The position numbers and the translations under genes are program-made. A DNA stretch of 57,964 nt from an uncultured Oscillospiraceae bacterium (GTDB lineage: Bacteria; Bacillota; Clostridia; Oscillospirales; Acutalibacteraceae), in assembly GCA_900541905.1 (NCBI GenBank), contig UQLQ01000011.1, positions 1 through 57,964 on the forward strand. Direction: 5' to 3'. The notes beneath the pieces were generated by a model. It worked only from the letters and a program-made list of their open reading frames with translations, was not told the origin of the DNA and did not search any database. Shown one piece after another: positions 41,435 through 50,536 of the stretch (positions are counted from its first letter, which is position 1; each line of letters opens with the position of its first letter).

Positions 41435-41472
41435 AAAAAACAAGGTAGAGCAATGATGTTGCCCTACCTTGT
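41435..41472 (-). terminator. Terminator of the surface protein gene
   Basis: Minus strand ACAAGGTAGGGCAA pairs with TTGCTCTACCTTGT, followed by TTTTTTC. Confidence 0.85.
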
Positions 41473-41478
41473 AATCAT

Positions 41479-42870
41479 TTAAGCGTGTTTCTTCTTGCGA
41501 ATGAAAAGAAATATCAAAGTTGTACCGGAAACTACGAATACCAAAACAGAAATCATGAGAGAACTATTATCCCCAGTCTTTGGATTATCTGTGGTTGGCT
41601 TTTGCTGTTCCGGTTGGGAAGGGGGATTTGTAGCTTCTTTCTTTTCCGCTACTAAAGCGTAGGTGCTGAAATGGTCGGTTTCAAAAGTAATACAATCATT
41701 CTCAATTTTTGATTCCAGTTTTTCCGCTTTTGCACTGCTGTCTATATAATAAACGCCAAGGTTATTAAGTCCTTTGTATTTTTCCGGTAGAGGAATGGAT
41801 ACTTCCACTTTTCCGTTTGGCTGAACGGTATCGCCATTACCATCAACCAATGTAATGTCAAAGGCAACAAACTCATTATAGCTTATATCAGCTAAGGCTG
41901 TTTCCGTATTTTTAACAGCCTGTTTGTCATTTGACTTAACCGTTAATGTAATATCATTGGGAAGATTGTTCCCGGAAATCACAATGCCTGAAACGGAATC
42001 TGTAATATTAGTTGCCTTTTCCGTTACCTGAATCGTAATGACTTTTTCAGGGTTGTAAAGCTCACTGTCGCTTTGTATGCAGTCTTTGCAGGTATTGAAC
42101 TGTTTGTATATCACTTTCAGTTTTACAGTACCGGTACCAGTAAAGGTAAGTGTTTCGCTGGATTTTAATGTATTGGAATAATCTTGATTCGATTGGCTGA
42201 CAATATCCTTACCCTCTAAAATTTCCACGGAAGGCTGGTAAGCGACTTCATGGGTTTTATGGGTTTCATCTTCAACCAGCATACCGCCGGAATAGTTGTT
42301 TTCGTTCAGATAGTAAGCAGTATCTTTATTCACAAGAGCGGTATTGGTTAGCTCCGTGGTGAAATTTAGAGTATCGCCAGATTGAATGGACGCAGGTGCA
42401 TTTGTCTGAATAACAGGTTCTTCAACTGTAACGGTAAAAGGATCGCCTATTTTGGTATAGTCGCCATCAGTCGGCAAAACGTCATTACTATAACAATACT
42501 GTGCTTGGAAACGAATTGTTCCAGGTTTATAAAAAGACTCCGTTGTATGGAATGTGTCTGACGTAATCAGTTTACCGTTTTCATCGGTTGTCTTTGAACC
42601 GCTCCAACCCCCATGTTGGTCAAAACTGCCAATGCCTGTTTTCCAGTCTCCTAAAGACAAAAAGACATCAGTGCTGGGAGTTAAATTTTCCAAAGTGATG
42701 CTTTTGTTTTCGTCTGGAATATCTGGAATCCACTCTCCAATTTTGACCGAAGCAGGCATAGCATAAGACACTGTAACGTTTGAATCGGTTTCCTGTGCAA
42801 AAACAGGAACAGCAATTCCAGCTGTTAAAGATAGAGAAAGTGCAACAGCACATAAGTTTTTGAACTTCAC
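41479..42870 (-). CDS. Sortase-anchored surface protein
   Basis: 463 residues from GTG 42870 (AAGGAGG 7 nt upstream). The signal peptide is KFKNLCAVALSLSLTAGIAVPVFAQ. Beta-rich repeats follow, then a Pro/Gln linker and the sorting signal NPKTGD, a hydrophobic stretch and the tail RKKKHA. NPKTG is a variant of LPXTG handled by particular sortases; no sortase gene is in the window. Strong own promoter and terminator. An adhesin-like role at the cell surface is likely; why a skin element carries it is unclear. Confidence 0.85.
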   Translation of the reverse strand: MKFKNLCAVALSLSLTAGIAVPVFAQETDSNVTVSYAMPASVKIGEWIPDIPDENKSITLENLTPSTDVFLSLGDWKTGIGSFDQHGGWSGSKTTDENGKLITSDTFHTTESFYKPGTIRFQAQYCYSNDVLPTDGDYTKIGDPFTVTVEEPVIQTNAPASIQSGDTLNFTTELTNTALVNKDTAYYLNENNYSGGMLVEDETHKTHEVAYQPSVEILEGKDIVSQSNQDYSNTLKSSETLTFTGTGTVKLKVIYKQFNTCKDCIQSDSELYNPEKVITIQVTEKATNITDSVSGIVISGNNLPNDITLTVKSNDKQAVKNTETALADISYNEFVAFDITLVDGNGDTVQPNGKVEVSIPLPEKYKGLNNLGVYYIDSSAKAEKLESKIENDCITFETDHFSTYALVAEKKEATNPPSQPEQQKPTTDNPKTGDNSSLMISVLVFVVSGTTLIFLFIRKKKHA

Positions 42871-42899
42871 AATTTTTCCTCCTTGCAATACTTTTCTTT

Positions 42900-42963
42900 A
42901 TTTTAATCCTAAAAATCCGTTTTGTCAATGATTATCTCGTTTTTAAGAGTGGAAAACTCGTTT
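42900..42963. promoter_or_regulatory. Promoter of the surface protein gene and tandem operator boxes
   Basis: Minus strand TTGACA (42923-42928), 17 bp, TAAAAT (42900-42905). CTCGTTT occurs at 42936 and 42957, exactly 21 bp apart, between the surface gene and the divergent XRE gene, suggesting binding sites for that regulator. Confidence 0.65.
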
Positions 42964-42994
42964 CTCCTTTAAAATGAAAGGGGAGTTGATATTT

Positions 42995-43363
42995 ATGCCT
43001 TTTTGCGATACATTACGCACTTTGATAGATGAACGTGGTCTTACACAAAAACAACTGGCGAAGGACTTGGAAATCCCTGTGTCTACCCTTGGTGGATATG
43101 TGCAGGGAACGAGTGAGCCGGATTTTGAGACATTAAAACTGTTTGCAAACTATTTTAATGTATCTGCCGATTACCTGTTAAATCTTAAAATCGGAAACAC
43201 TCAATCCCGTTTGGAGAATGAACTATTGCGTATCTTCCGGTCATTGAGTACAGAACAACAGGAACTATATTTGGAGCAGGGCAAAGCCTTTATCAGAATC
43301 AGTGCGAAAGACGATGTAAAATCATCAAAATCGACTTTACAAGGAAAAAATAACGTGGGATAA
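42995..43363 (+). CDS. XRE-family transcription regulator of the skin element
   Basis: 122 residues from ATG 42995 (MPFCDTLRTLIDERGLTQKQLAKDL), AAAGGGGAG 9 nt upstream. HTH at about 8-60 (VSTLGGYVQGTSEPDFETLKLFANYF), then a short helical tail. Divergent from the surface protein, upstream of the recombinase. It may repress one or both. Confidence 0.85.
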   Translation: MPFCDTLRTLIDERGLTQKQLAKDLEIPVSTLGGYVQGTSEPDFETLKLFANYFNVSADYLLNLKIGNTQSRLENELLRIFRSLSTEQQELYLEQGKAFIRISAKDDVKSSKSTLQGKNNVG

Positions 43364-43369
43364 TGTAAA

Positions 43370-43400
43370 ACCGTCTGCGAAAAACGTAGACGGTCTTTTT
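43370..43400 (+). terminator. Terminator after XRE gene
   Basis: ACCGTCT...AGACGGT (43370-43376 with 43388-43394), followed by CTTTTTC. Confidence 0.85.
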
Positions 43401-43414
43401 CTTTAGAAAATGTT

Positions 43415-43492
43415 TTGCTTTTTTGGCGTATTCGGTTTATAATAAGGTTGTAAGGAAAAGCCGTTATGTGATGAATTAAAATGTCACATAAC
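43415..43492 (+). promoter_or_regulatory. Promoter and leader dyad of the serine recombinase
   Basis: TTGCTT (43415-43420), 17 bp, TATAAT (43438-43443). The leader has a perfect 9 bp dyad GTTATGTGA / TCACATAAC (43463-43471, 43484-43492) just before the ribosome binding site. A vegetative-type promoter here is notable, as skin recombinases are expected to be sporulation-controlled. Confidence 0.6.
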
Positions 43493-43513
43493 TTAATATG
43501 GAGGGATAAATCA

Positions 43514-45232
43514 ATGAAAGGACAGGATAACCGAAAATACGCCATCTATTCGAGAAAATCAAAATTCACCGGCAAGGGCGAAAGCATTGAAAACCAAATT
43601 GAGCTTTGCCGTCAACATATCAATCTCCACCACGACAATGTAACGGAAGAAGATATTTTAATTTTTGAGGACGAGGGATTCTCCGGAGGAAATGTCAACC
43701 GTCCACAGTTTCAGGCTATGATGAAGCAAATCAGGGCAAATCAGATTCAGGCTGTGGTCTGCTACCGCTTAGACCGTATCAGCCGTAATGTGGGAGACTT
43801 CGCCAAGCTCAAAGACGAATTTGACTACTACAATGTGGAGTTCACTTCAATCCGGGACGATTTTGACACCACTTCCCCAAGCGGCAGAGCCATGATGATG
43901 ATGGTTTCCGTTTTTGCACAGTTGGAACGGGAAACCACCGCAGAACGTATCCGGGACAACATGCATGAGCTTGCTAAATCTGGACGTTGGTTAGGTGGTA
44001 CGACGCCAACCGGCTATAAAAGTACGCAAATTGTCGGAAGCGTTACGGTGGACGGAAAAGAGAGAAAAGCCTACAAGCTGGACATCATCAAAGAAGAAGC
44101 GGAGATTATCAGGCTGATTTTCTCGAAATTTATAGAAACCAATTCGCTTACCAAAACGGATACTTACTTGTTGCAGAACAATGTCACCACAAAAAACGGG
44201 AAGAATTTTACCCGGTTTTCCATTCGCTCCATTCTGCAAAATCCGGTTTACATGATTGCCGACCAGAATGCATGGGAGTATTTTGACAGCTTAGGCGTGG
44301 AGATTTACGCCGAACAATCGGAATTTGACGGCAAGCATGGCATTATGGCTTATAACAAAACCATTCAAAAATCCGGTAAGTCCAATCAAATGCGGGATAT
44401 GGACGAATGGATTGTTGCAGTGGGAAAACACAAGGGCTTGATTGCCGGAGCCGATTGGGTGAGGGTGCAGGATATGCTGAATCAAAACCGTTCCAAGTCC
44501 TACCGCAAGCCCAAAAGTAATGTGGCGTTGCTCTCCGGTCTGCTGTACTGTGGGAATTGTGGCAGTTTTATGCGTCCCAAGCTCAGCCAGCGGACAAACG
44601 CACAGGGAGAGAAGATCTACAGCTATCTCTGTGAAACCAAAGAACGCAGTCGTTGTCAGCTCTGCAACAGCAAGAATCCCAACGGCAACGAGCTTGACAA
44701 AATGATATGCCAACAAATCAAGCTGATTTCAGAGGATAGCTCCGACTTTATCAAAAATTTAGAGAGCGTGCAAAGAAAGCTGGAGGGCAACAGGGAAGAA
44801 TATGACCAGCAGTTAAACGCTCTCAAAAAGGAATTGCAGGAGAACGAACAGCAGATTGCCAATCTGGTGGATACCCTTGCAAAGATGCCGAACACACCGG
44901 CATTTGATTACATTACCGAACAGATTAACATACTCCACGAGAAAAACGAGAAAATCAAGAATCGGATTAGCGAGCTGGAATCCCTCACCAAAAACCATCT
45001 CTATTCTAGTGAGGAATTTGACAGGACAAAAGAACTGTTAAAATCCTTCGGGCAGTCCTTCGATACCATAGGGGTAGAACAGAAGCGTATGGCTCTTCGT
45101 GCGTTCATTCGCCGGATTGTCTGGGACGGGAAAAACGTCCATGTGGTGCTGTTTGGCGATACGGAATCAGAGATTGACTATACCGATTTGGCAGAGGAAA
45201 ATCCAGAGCCAAACCGAGGGGATAGCGAATGA
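43514..45232 (+). CDS. Large serine recombinase of the skin-like element
   Basis: 572 residues from ATG 43514 (GGAGGG 8 nt upstream). The N-terminal resolvase domain has catalytic Ser13 (AIYSRKS) and the YRLDRISRN and RETTAERI segments. Then comes the recombinase DNA-binding domain, a zinc ribbon (LYCGNCG ... LCETKERSRCQLC) and a coiled coil (about 430-500). Equivalent in role to SpoIVCA: it excises the element to restore sigK. Its last codon GAA contains the crossover core and its TGA stop comes from sigK sequence, so the stop exists only while integrated. Confidence 0.93.
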   Translation: MKGQDNRKYAIYSRKSKFTGKGESIENQIELCRQHINLHHDNVTEEDILIFEDEGFSGGNVNRPQFQAMMKQIRANQIQAVVCYRLDRISRNVGDFAKLKDEFDYYNVEFTSIRDDFDTTSPSGRAMMMMVSVFAQLERETTAERIRDNMHELAKSGRWLGGTTPTGYKSTQIVGSVTVDGKERKAYKLDIIKEEAEIIRLIFSKFIETNSLTKTDTYLLQNNVTTKNGKNFTRFSIRSILQNPVYMIADQNAWEYFDSLGVEIYAEQSEFDGKHGIMAYNKTIQKSGKSNQMRDMDEWIVAVGKHKGLIAGADWVRVQDMLNQNRSKSYRKPKSNVALLSGLLYCGNCGSFMRPKLSQRTNAQGEKIYSYLCETKERSRCQLCNSKNPNGNELDKMICQQIKLISEDSSDFIKNLESVQRKLEGNREEYDQQLNALKKELQENEQQIANLVDTLAKMPNTPAFDYITEQINILHEKNEKIKNRISELESLTKNHLYSSEEFDRTKELLKSFGQSFDTIGVEQKRMALRAFIRRIVWDGKNVHVVLFGDTESEIDYTDLAEENPEPNRGDSE

Positions 45233-45587
45233 AATACTTATGTTTTTTCGTACTACTAAAAAAACAGCACAAGATGTTTCTATGAACGAACCAATTGATA
45301 CTGACAGAGACGGCAATGCGTTAACATTAATGGATACCATGGCTTCGGAAGATAATATGGTAGAAAATATAGATAATAAGATAAAAATTGAAAAATTAAA
45401 ATCATATATGGAAGAGGAATTATCACCAAGAGAACAATCCATTATTTGCTTAAGATATGGTTTGGTACCCGGCAGCAAACCGCTAGCACAACGGGAAGTT
45501 GCCTCTGCTTTGGGAATTTCGCGTTCCTATGTCAGTAGAATAGAGAAAAAAGCCCTTTCTACCTTAAATAAACGTTTTTCAAAATGA
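45230..45587 (+). pseudogene. sigK: Sigma-K, C-terminal half (interrupted by skin-like element)
   Basis: Continues N-E-I-L-MFFRTTKKTAQDVSMNEPID with region 3 and region 4 (LAQREVASALGISRSYVSRIEKKAL, the -35-binding HTH). 358 nt here plus 332 nt upstream (36015-36346) make 690 nt, so excision is in frame. Alone, this half has no ribosome binding site of its own. Followed by a terminator. Expressed only in the rearranged chromosome. Confidence 0.93.
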
Positions 45588-45604
45588 TTACATAGCAAAG
45601 AGAT

Positions 45605-45638
45605 TCTTACAAGGAATCTCTTTTTATTTTAATATTAC
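45605..45638 (+). terminator. Terminator after sigK
   Basis: AAAGAGATTC (45605-45614) with GAATCTCTTT (45622-45631), then TTATTTT. Confidence 0.88.
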
Positions 45639-45646
45639 TAGGAAAA

Positions 45647-45681
45647 GAAAAAAGAGACAAATAAAATTGTCTCTTTTTCTT
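45647..45681. terminator. Terminator of the zinc-ribbon gene
   Basis: AAAAAGAGACAA...TTGTCTCTTTTT, T-runs on both strands; serves the minus-strand gene at 45688. Confidence 0.85.
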
Positions 45682-45687
45682 TATGAT

Positions 45688-46503
45688 TTATTCTGATTTA
45701 TGATTCTGTTCTGTGTTTTCACCCTCATGCGGTTCTGAAGTAACAGAAGCTTCTTGTTTGGTTTCTGTCTGTACATTTTGATTTTGTTGCATAGGGGGCT
45801 GTTGCTGTACCGGAGGCTGGGGAGGGGTCACAGGCTGCTGCGGAGCATATGGAGATACCGGACGTTGAGGTACATGACCACCCTGGAATACAAATTGATT
45901 GCCGCGTGCTAAAGTGCGGGTATTCAACATCATAATACCACCAATAATACCAATCACACCACCAAAAATAATATTAAGTACAATGCTTGTAATATAGAAT
46001 CCGGATGAATCAATTTTACGCAAGACTGCTGCTGGATTTCTAAAGATTTCCTTTGCATATCCAAAATGAATGACAGCATATATGATATTAATGATAGCAG
46101 CAACTAATAAAAAAGAACCATATACAATAGCTCCCACTCCGGGATCGGTGTCATAGTAATATCGATATAAACGACCGCTGATTGATGAACTGGCTGCTGC
46201 GCCGACGCAAACGGTTATAATACCAATAATGGCACATAAAATTCCCCAAATTAACCAAAAAACTGCAGCACTTTTAATCTTTGAAGCAACTTGCTGTACC
46301 ATAATAAATTGTGCTTGGTTTGGTTGTTGAGGATGAAATCCTCCCGGTTGCTGTGGCGGAACAGTACCGTAATTTTGATGATATGTATTTGTGTTTGAAT
46401 TTGAAACAGGCGGCTGCTCTTGAGGTATTTTAGCACCACAATTATGACAGAAAGCCGCATTTCGTTCTGTAACAGCACCGCATCTGGGGCAGTATTTACT
46501 CAT
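45688..46503 (-). CDS. Zinc-ribbon membrane protein
   Basis: 271 residues. The N-terminal double zinc-ribbon CPRCGAVTERNAAFCHNCG is followed by a Pro/Gln-rich linker, four hydrophobic segments (about 78-205) and a Pro/Gln-rich acidic C-terminal tail (VTPPQPPVQQQPP, then EPHEGENTEQ). This layout (zinc_ribbon_2 plus DUF4064/DUF4870-like membrane part) is common in clostridia and functionally unassigned. No operon partner. Confidence 0.75.
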   Translation of the reverse strand: MSKYCPRCGAVTERNAAFCHNCGAKIPQEQPPVSNSNTNTYHQNYGTVPPQQPGGFHPQQPNQAQFIMVQQVASKIKSAAVFWLIWGILCAIIGIITVCVGAAASSSISGRLYRYYYDTDPGVGAIVYGSFLLVAAIINIIYAVIHFGYAKEIFRNPAAVLRKIDSSGFYITSIVLNIIFGGVIGIIGGIMMLNTRTLARGNQFVFQGGHVPQRPVSPYAPQQPVTPPQPPVQQQPPMQQNQNVQTETKQEASVTSEPHEGENTEQNHKSE

Positions 46504-46681
46504 AACTATACCTTCTTTCTCATATATGCTTTTATTATACTATATTCATCTAATATCGTCAATATTACAAGTTTGTTGACAAAAAAATAGATAAATTTCT
46601 CAATATTCATAAGAAAATCTGTTTTTTTATTCATAATTTCGTCACGAACAATGATTTATGCGCAATTCTCTCACAGGTTCA

Positions 46682-46710
46682 TTGTGTCTAAATAAAAAGT
46701 TTAGTATAAT
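46682..46710 (+). promoter_or_regulatory. Promoter of recQ
   Basis: TTGTGT (46682-46687), 17 bp, TATAAT (46705-46710). Confidence 0.65.
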
Positions 46711-46741
46711 AACATTATAACGATATTAGTGGAGAGTACAG

Positions 46742-48580
46742 ATGATAGAGAAAGCTTATGAAATTTTAAAAACTTATTTTGGATACAGTGAATTTCGTTA
46801 CGGTCAAAAAGAACTAATTACAAATTTAATAAATGGAACAGACTGTGTCGGAATTATGCCTACTGGAGCAGGAAAATCCATCTGTTATCAAATTCCGGCA
46901 ATTTTGATGGACGGAATCACGTTGGTAATTTCTCCTCTGATTTCTTTGATGAAAGACCAAGTTCATGCCTTATTGGAAGCGGGCCTTCCCGCAGCATACA
47001 TTAACAGTTCGTTGACACCTGCACAGCAATATAAAGTAATTCAAAATGCAAAGCAGTATAAGTACAAATTAATTTATGTTGCCCCGGAACGTTTGGAATT
47101 GGATTTTTTTCAGGAATTTGCTGCTTCCACCAATGTTTCATTTGTCAGTATAGACGAGGCACATTGCGTATCACAGTGGGGACAAGATTTCCGTCCCAGC
47201 TATTTAAAAATAGCGCAATTCATTCAATCTATGCCCAAACGTCCTATTATCGGCGCCTTTACAGCCACTGCTACCAGAGAAGTAAAAGATGATATTATTT
47301 CTCTTTTAGCATTGCAGAAACCATTTGTCATGACGACAGGATTTGACAGAAAAAATTTATATTTTGAAGTACAAAAACCTGTTGATAAATTTACGGCATT
47401 GGAACGATTTTTAGAACGAAATCCAAACAAAACAGGCATTATCTATTGTACGACAAGAAAAGGGGTAGAGGATGTTTGTGACAGATTGATATTACAAGGC
47501 TATCGGGCGACCAGATATCACGCCGGCTTAAGCGATAAGGAGCGAAAATTAAATCAAGAAGAATTTCAATTCGATAAGGCACAAATTATGGTTGCAACCA
47601 ATGCGTTTGGTATGGGAATTGATAAATCCAATATTTCTTATGTCATTCATTTTAATATGCCTAAAAATATAGAGAGTTATTATCAAGAAGCAGGACGGGC
47701 GGGAAGAGACGGTGAACCGGCACAATGTATTTTGTTATACAGCAAACAAGATGTAAGTACAAATTTATTTTTAATCGAAAAGGACAAAGAAAACGAAGAA
47801 TTGGATCCAATTACACGCCATGAAGTATTGGAAAAAGACAGAGATAGGCTCAAACAAATGACTTATTACTGCACCACAACAGACTGCTTGCGTGCACATA
47901 TGCTTCGATACTTTGGAGAACAAAGTCCAAATTTTTGCGGAAATTGTTCTAATTGCAATGCAAATTCAAAAGAAATTGATATCACCGTTGATGCACAAAA
48001 AATTATGTCATGTATTATCAGAGCCGGAGAACGATTTGGAATGCTGACCATTATTGATATTTTACGGGGAAGTAAAAATGAAAAAATCAGAAATAGCCAT
48101 TTAGATACACTGACTACCTATGGAATTATGGAAACTGTTCCCAAAGAATATATCAGACAAGTCATAGAATTTTTACTGGTACAATCTTATATTCAAGCAA
48201 CTACCGATGGATATCAAGTATTAAAAATTCAGCCAAAAGCCTATGCAATTTTACGCGGTCAGCAGTCATTGCATATGCGTGTGTTGCAACAACCTGACAG
48301 TATGGAATCTTCAGTTCCTACTTCTTACGTGGAAATTGATGAGGAATTATTCCAACAATTAAAAGCACTAAGGGCAAAAATTGCAAAAGTACAAAGTGTT
48401 CCTGCATTTGTTATTTTTACAGATGCTGCCTTGCGGGATATGTGCATCAAGTTACCTCAAAATTTAAAATCTTTTCTTGAAGTGAACGGGGTAGGGCAGA
48501 CAAAGGCAAATCGCTACGGAGAGCGGTTTATCAAATTAATACAAGCTTACTGCCAAAAATCAGCGAACATAGAGCAATAA
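46742..48580 (+). CDS. recQ: ATP-dependent DNA helicase RecQ
   Basis: 3'-5' DNA helicase for recombination and replication-fork repair. 612 residues. Walker A PTGAGKSI, DEAH box SIDEAHCVSQWGQDFRP, motif VI QEAGRAGRDG, zinc-binding cysteines (DCLRAHML...NFCGNCSNC), a winged-helix RQC domain and a C-terminal HRDC domain (about 530-605). Complete RecQ core architecture. AGTGGAGAG upstream of ATG. Confidence 0.95.
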   Translation: MIEKAYEILKTYFGYSEFRYGQKELITNLINGTDCVGIMPTGAGKSICYQIPAILMDGITLVISPLISLMKDQVHALLEAGLPAAYINSSLTPAQQYKVIQNAKQYKYKLIYVAPERLELDFFQEFAASTNVSFVSIDEAHCVSQWGQDFRPSYLKIAQFIQSMPKRPIIGAFTATATREVKDDIISLLALQKPFVMTTGFDRKNLYFEVQKPVDKFTALERFLERNPNKTGIIYCTTRKGVEDVCDRLILQGYRATRYHAGLSDKERKLNQEEFQFDKAQIMVATNAFGMGIDKSNISYVIHFNMPKNIESYYQEAGRAGRDGEPAQCILLYSKQDVSTNLFLIEKDKENEELDPITRHEVLEKDRDRLKQMTYYCTTTDCLRAHMLRYFGEQSPNFCGNCSNCNANSKEIDITVDAQKIMSCIIRAGERFGMLTIIDILRGSKNEKIRNSHLDTLTTYGIMETVPKEYIRQVIEFLLVQSYIQATTDGYQVLKIQPKAYAILRGQQSLHMRVLQQPDSMESSVPTSYVEIDEELFQQLKALRAKIAKVQSVPAFVIFTDAALRDMCIKLPQNLKSFLEVNGVGQTKANRYGERFIKLIQAYCQKSANIEQ

Positions 48581-48616
48581 AAAGCCATTACAGTGAAAAC
48601 TGTAATGGCTTTTTTG
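48579..48616. terminator. Bidirectional terminator between recQ and exporter
   Basis: AAAAAGCCATTACAGT-gaaa-ACTGTAATGGCTTTTT, a perfect 16 bp stem. Confidence 0.93.
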
Positions 48617-48637
48617 AGAGGAAGTTATTTATTCAAA

Positions 48638-50536
48638 TTATTCTTCGCCTTCATCAAATTGGCTATTATAAAGGTTTGCATAAAAACCACCTTTGGCAAG
48701 CAGTTCTTCATGATTACCTTGTTCGATAATATCTCCATCTTTCATAACCAAAATGGTATCTGCATTTTTAATGGTAGATAAGCGGTGAGCAATAACGAAA
48801 CTGGTTCTTCCTTCCATTAAATGATCCATCGCTTTTTGAATTAAAATTTCAGTTCTGGTATCAACACTGCTTGTTGCTTCATCCAGAATTAAAATTTCAG
48901 GATCTGCTAAAATCGCACGGGCAATGGTCAACAACTGTTTTTGTCCCTGAGATACGTTATTTGTTTCTTCATTTAGCATGGTTTTATATCCATCAGGGAA
49001 CGTTCTGACAAAGTGATCTACTTGTGCAGCTTTCGCTGCTTCGATTACTTCTTCCGTTGTGGCAGTCTGTTTACCATAACGAATATTATCTTCAATAGAA
49101 GCATTGTACAGCCAAGTGTCCTGCACAACCATTCCAAACATGGAACGCAAATCTTTTCTTGCATATTCGCGTAAATCATGACCGTCTACTAAAATCGCGC
49201 CTGAATTTACATCATAGAAACGCATCAACAGTTTTACTATGGTTGTTTTACCTGCACCTGTAGGTCCTACAATAGCTACTTTCTGTCCGGGCTCTACCAC
49301 GGTTGAAAAGTCATTGATAATGGTACGTTCCGGTGTATAACCAAAGTGTACGTGGTCAAATACAACTTTACCTTTTGGTTTGATGCAAGTAGCAGTTTCG
49401 ACACCGTTTGGATCATGCTGTACGGTAATCGGATTCTTTGTTTCAGGAACTTCTTCTTCCTGTTCTAAGAAATTAAACACACGTTCAGCAGCTGCTGCAG
49501 TTTGCTGTAAAATATTTGAGATATTTGCAATTTGAGAAATTGGTTGTGTAAATTGACGTACATATTGCATGAAAGCTTGAATGTTACCAACAGGTAAACC
49601 GGTTGTAACAGATAAATAACCGCCCAAAATACAAATTGCTACATAACCCAAGTTTCCAACAAACAAGATAATCGGCATTAAAAGGCCTGACATAAATTGT
49701 GATTTCCAAGCAGATTTATAAAGTGTATTGTTGTATTTATCAAAGGTTTTTGCAGACTCTTTTTCTTTATTAAACGCTTTGATTACAACATGGCTGGAAT
49801 ACATTTCTTCTACATGACCATTTACGTGACCCAAATAAGCTTGTTGTGCCATAAAGTGTTTCTGAGATTTTTTCATAATTAAAGAAATAATACCCATTGA
49901 AATAGGCACAATGGCCAAAGCAACCAAAGTCATTTCCCAGCTGATGGTCAGCATCATAATCAGAATACCGATAATAGTAGTAACTGAAGTGATAATTTGT
50001 GTTGCACTCTGGTTCATACTTTGGGAAATCGTATCAATATCATTGGTAATGTAAGATAAGATTTCACCATTTGAGGTACCGTCATAATACTTAAATGGCA
50101 GACGATGCATTTTATTGGAAATATCTTTTCTTAAATTATATGTTACCTTCATTGTAACTTTGGACATCAAATGTCCTTGTAAATAACCAAATAATAAACT
50201 TACCAAATACAAACAAATCAGAATAATTGCAATTGTACCGATATATCCAAAATCGATACCGGTTCCTGTACCGGAGACACTGCTCATAATGCCTTCGTAC
50301 AATTTTGTAGTAGCCATACCTAAAATTTTAGGTCCGACAATGGTAAATATTGTGGAGCACACAGCAAAAATAACCACTAAAATTAACAGTACTTTAAATT
50401 TGCCCATGTAACGCAGTAATTTACCAAAAGAATTTTTAAAGTTTTTTGCTTTTTCTCCAGGAACAGCGGCGTTCCCACCAAACATTGCGCCACCCGGCTT
50501 TGGAGAAGTTTTTGTATTTTGTTCTTGATTACTCAT
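48638..50536 (-). CDS. ABC exporter subunit, consensus ATPase half
   Basis: 632 residues. A glycine-rich N-terminal cytosolic tail (about 1-30), six-helix export domain (about 50-340), and ATPase with Walker A GPTGAGKTT, signature VSQGQKQL, Walker B ILILDEATSSVD and H-loop AHRLST. Overlaps the preceding gene by 8 nt. With its partner it forms a heterodimeric multidrug-type exporter controlled by the adjacent MarR protein. Confidence 0.93.
   Translation of the reverse strand: MSNQEQNTKTSPKPGGAMFGGNAAVPGEKAKNFKNSFGKLLRYMGKFKVLLILVVIFAVCSTIFTIVGPKILGMATTKLYEGIMSSVSGTGTGIDFGYIGTIAIILICLYLVSLLFGYLQGHLMSKVTMKVTYNLRKDISNKMHRLPFKYYDGTSNGEILSYITNDIDTISQSMNQSATQIITSVTTIIGILIMMLTISWEMTLVALAIVPISMGIISLIMKKSQKHFMAQQAYLGHVNGHVEEMYSSHVVIKAFNKEKESAKTFDKYNNTLYKSAWKSQFMSGLLMPIILFVGNLGYVAICILGGYLSVTTGLPVGNIQAFMQYVRQFTQPISQIANISNILQQTAAAAERVFNFLEQEEEVPETKNPITVQHDPNGVETATCIKPKGKVVFDHVHFGYTPERTIINDFSTVVEPGQKVAIVGPTGAGKTTIVKLLMRFYDVNSGAILVDGHDLREYARKDLRSMFGMVVQDTWLYNASIEDNIRYGKQTATTEEVIEAAKAAQVDHFVRTFPDGYKTMLNEETNNVSQGQKQLLTIARAILADPEILILDEATSSVDTRTEILIQKAMDHLMEGRTSFVIAHRLSTIKNADTILVMKDGDIIEQGNHEELLAKGGFYANLYNSQFDEGEE

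Larger units (their letters stand above)
36345..45229. mobile_element. Skin-like sigK-intervening element, about 8.9 kb
   Basis: Lies between the two halves of sigK. Best core is AA at 36345-36346 and 45228-45229, because excision there gives ATA-GAA-AAT-GAA-ATA in frame. Inner ends share ATCCCCTC (36351-36358) and its inverse GAGGGGAT (45216-45223), probably recombinase-binding arms. Contents: HTH gene, HEPN-like protein, small proteins, HUH replication initiator, PUA/EVE-like protein, sortase substrate, XRE regulator, and the large serine recombinase in the same orientation as sigK. Confidence 0.92.
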
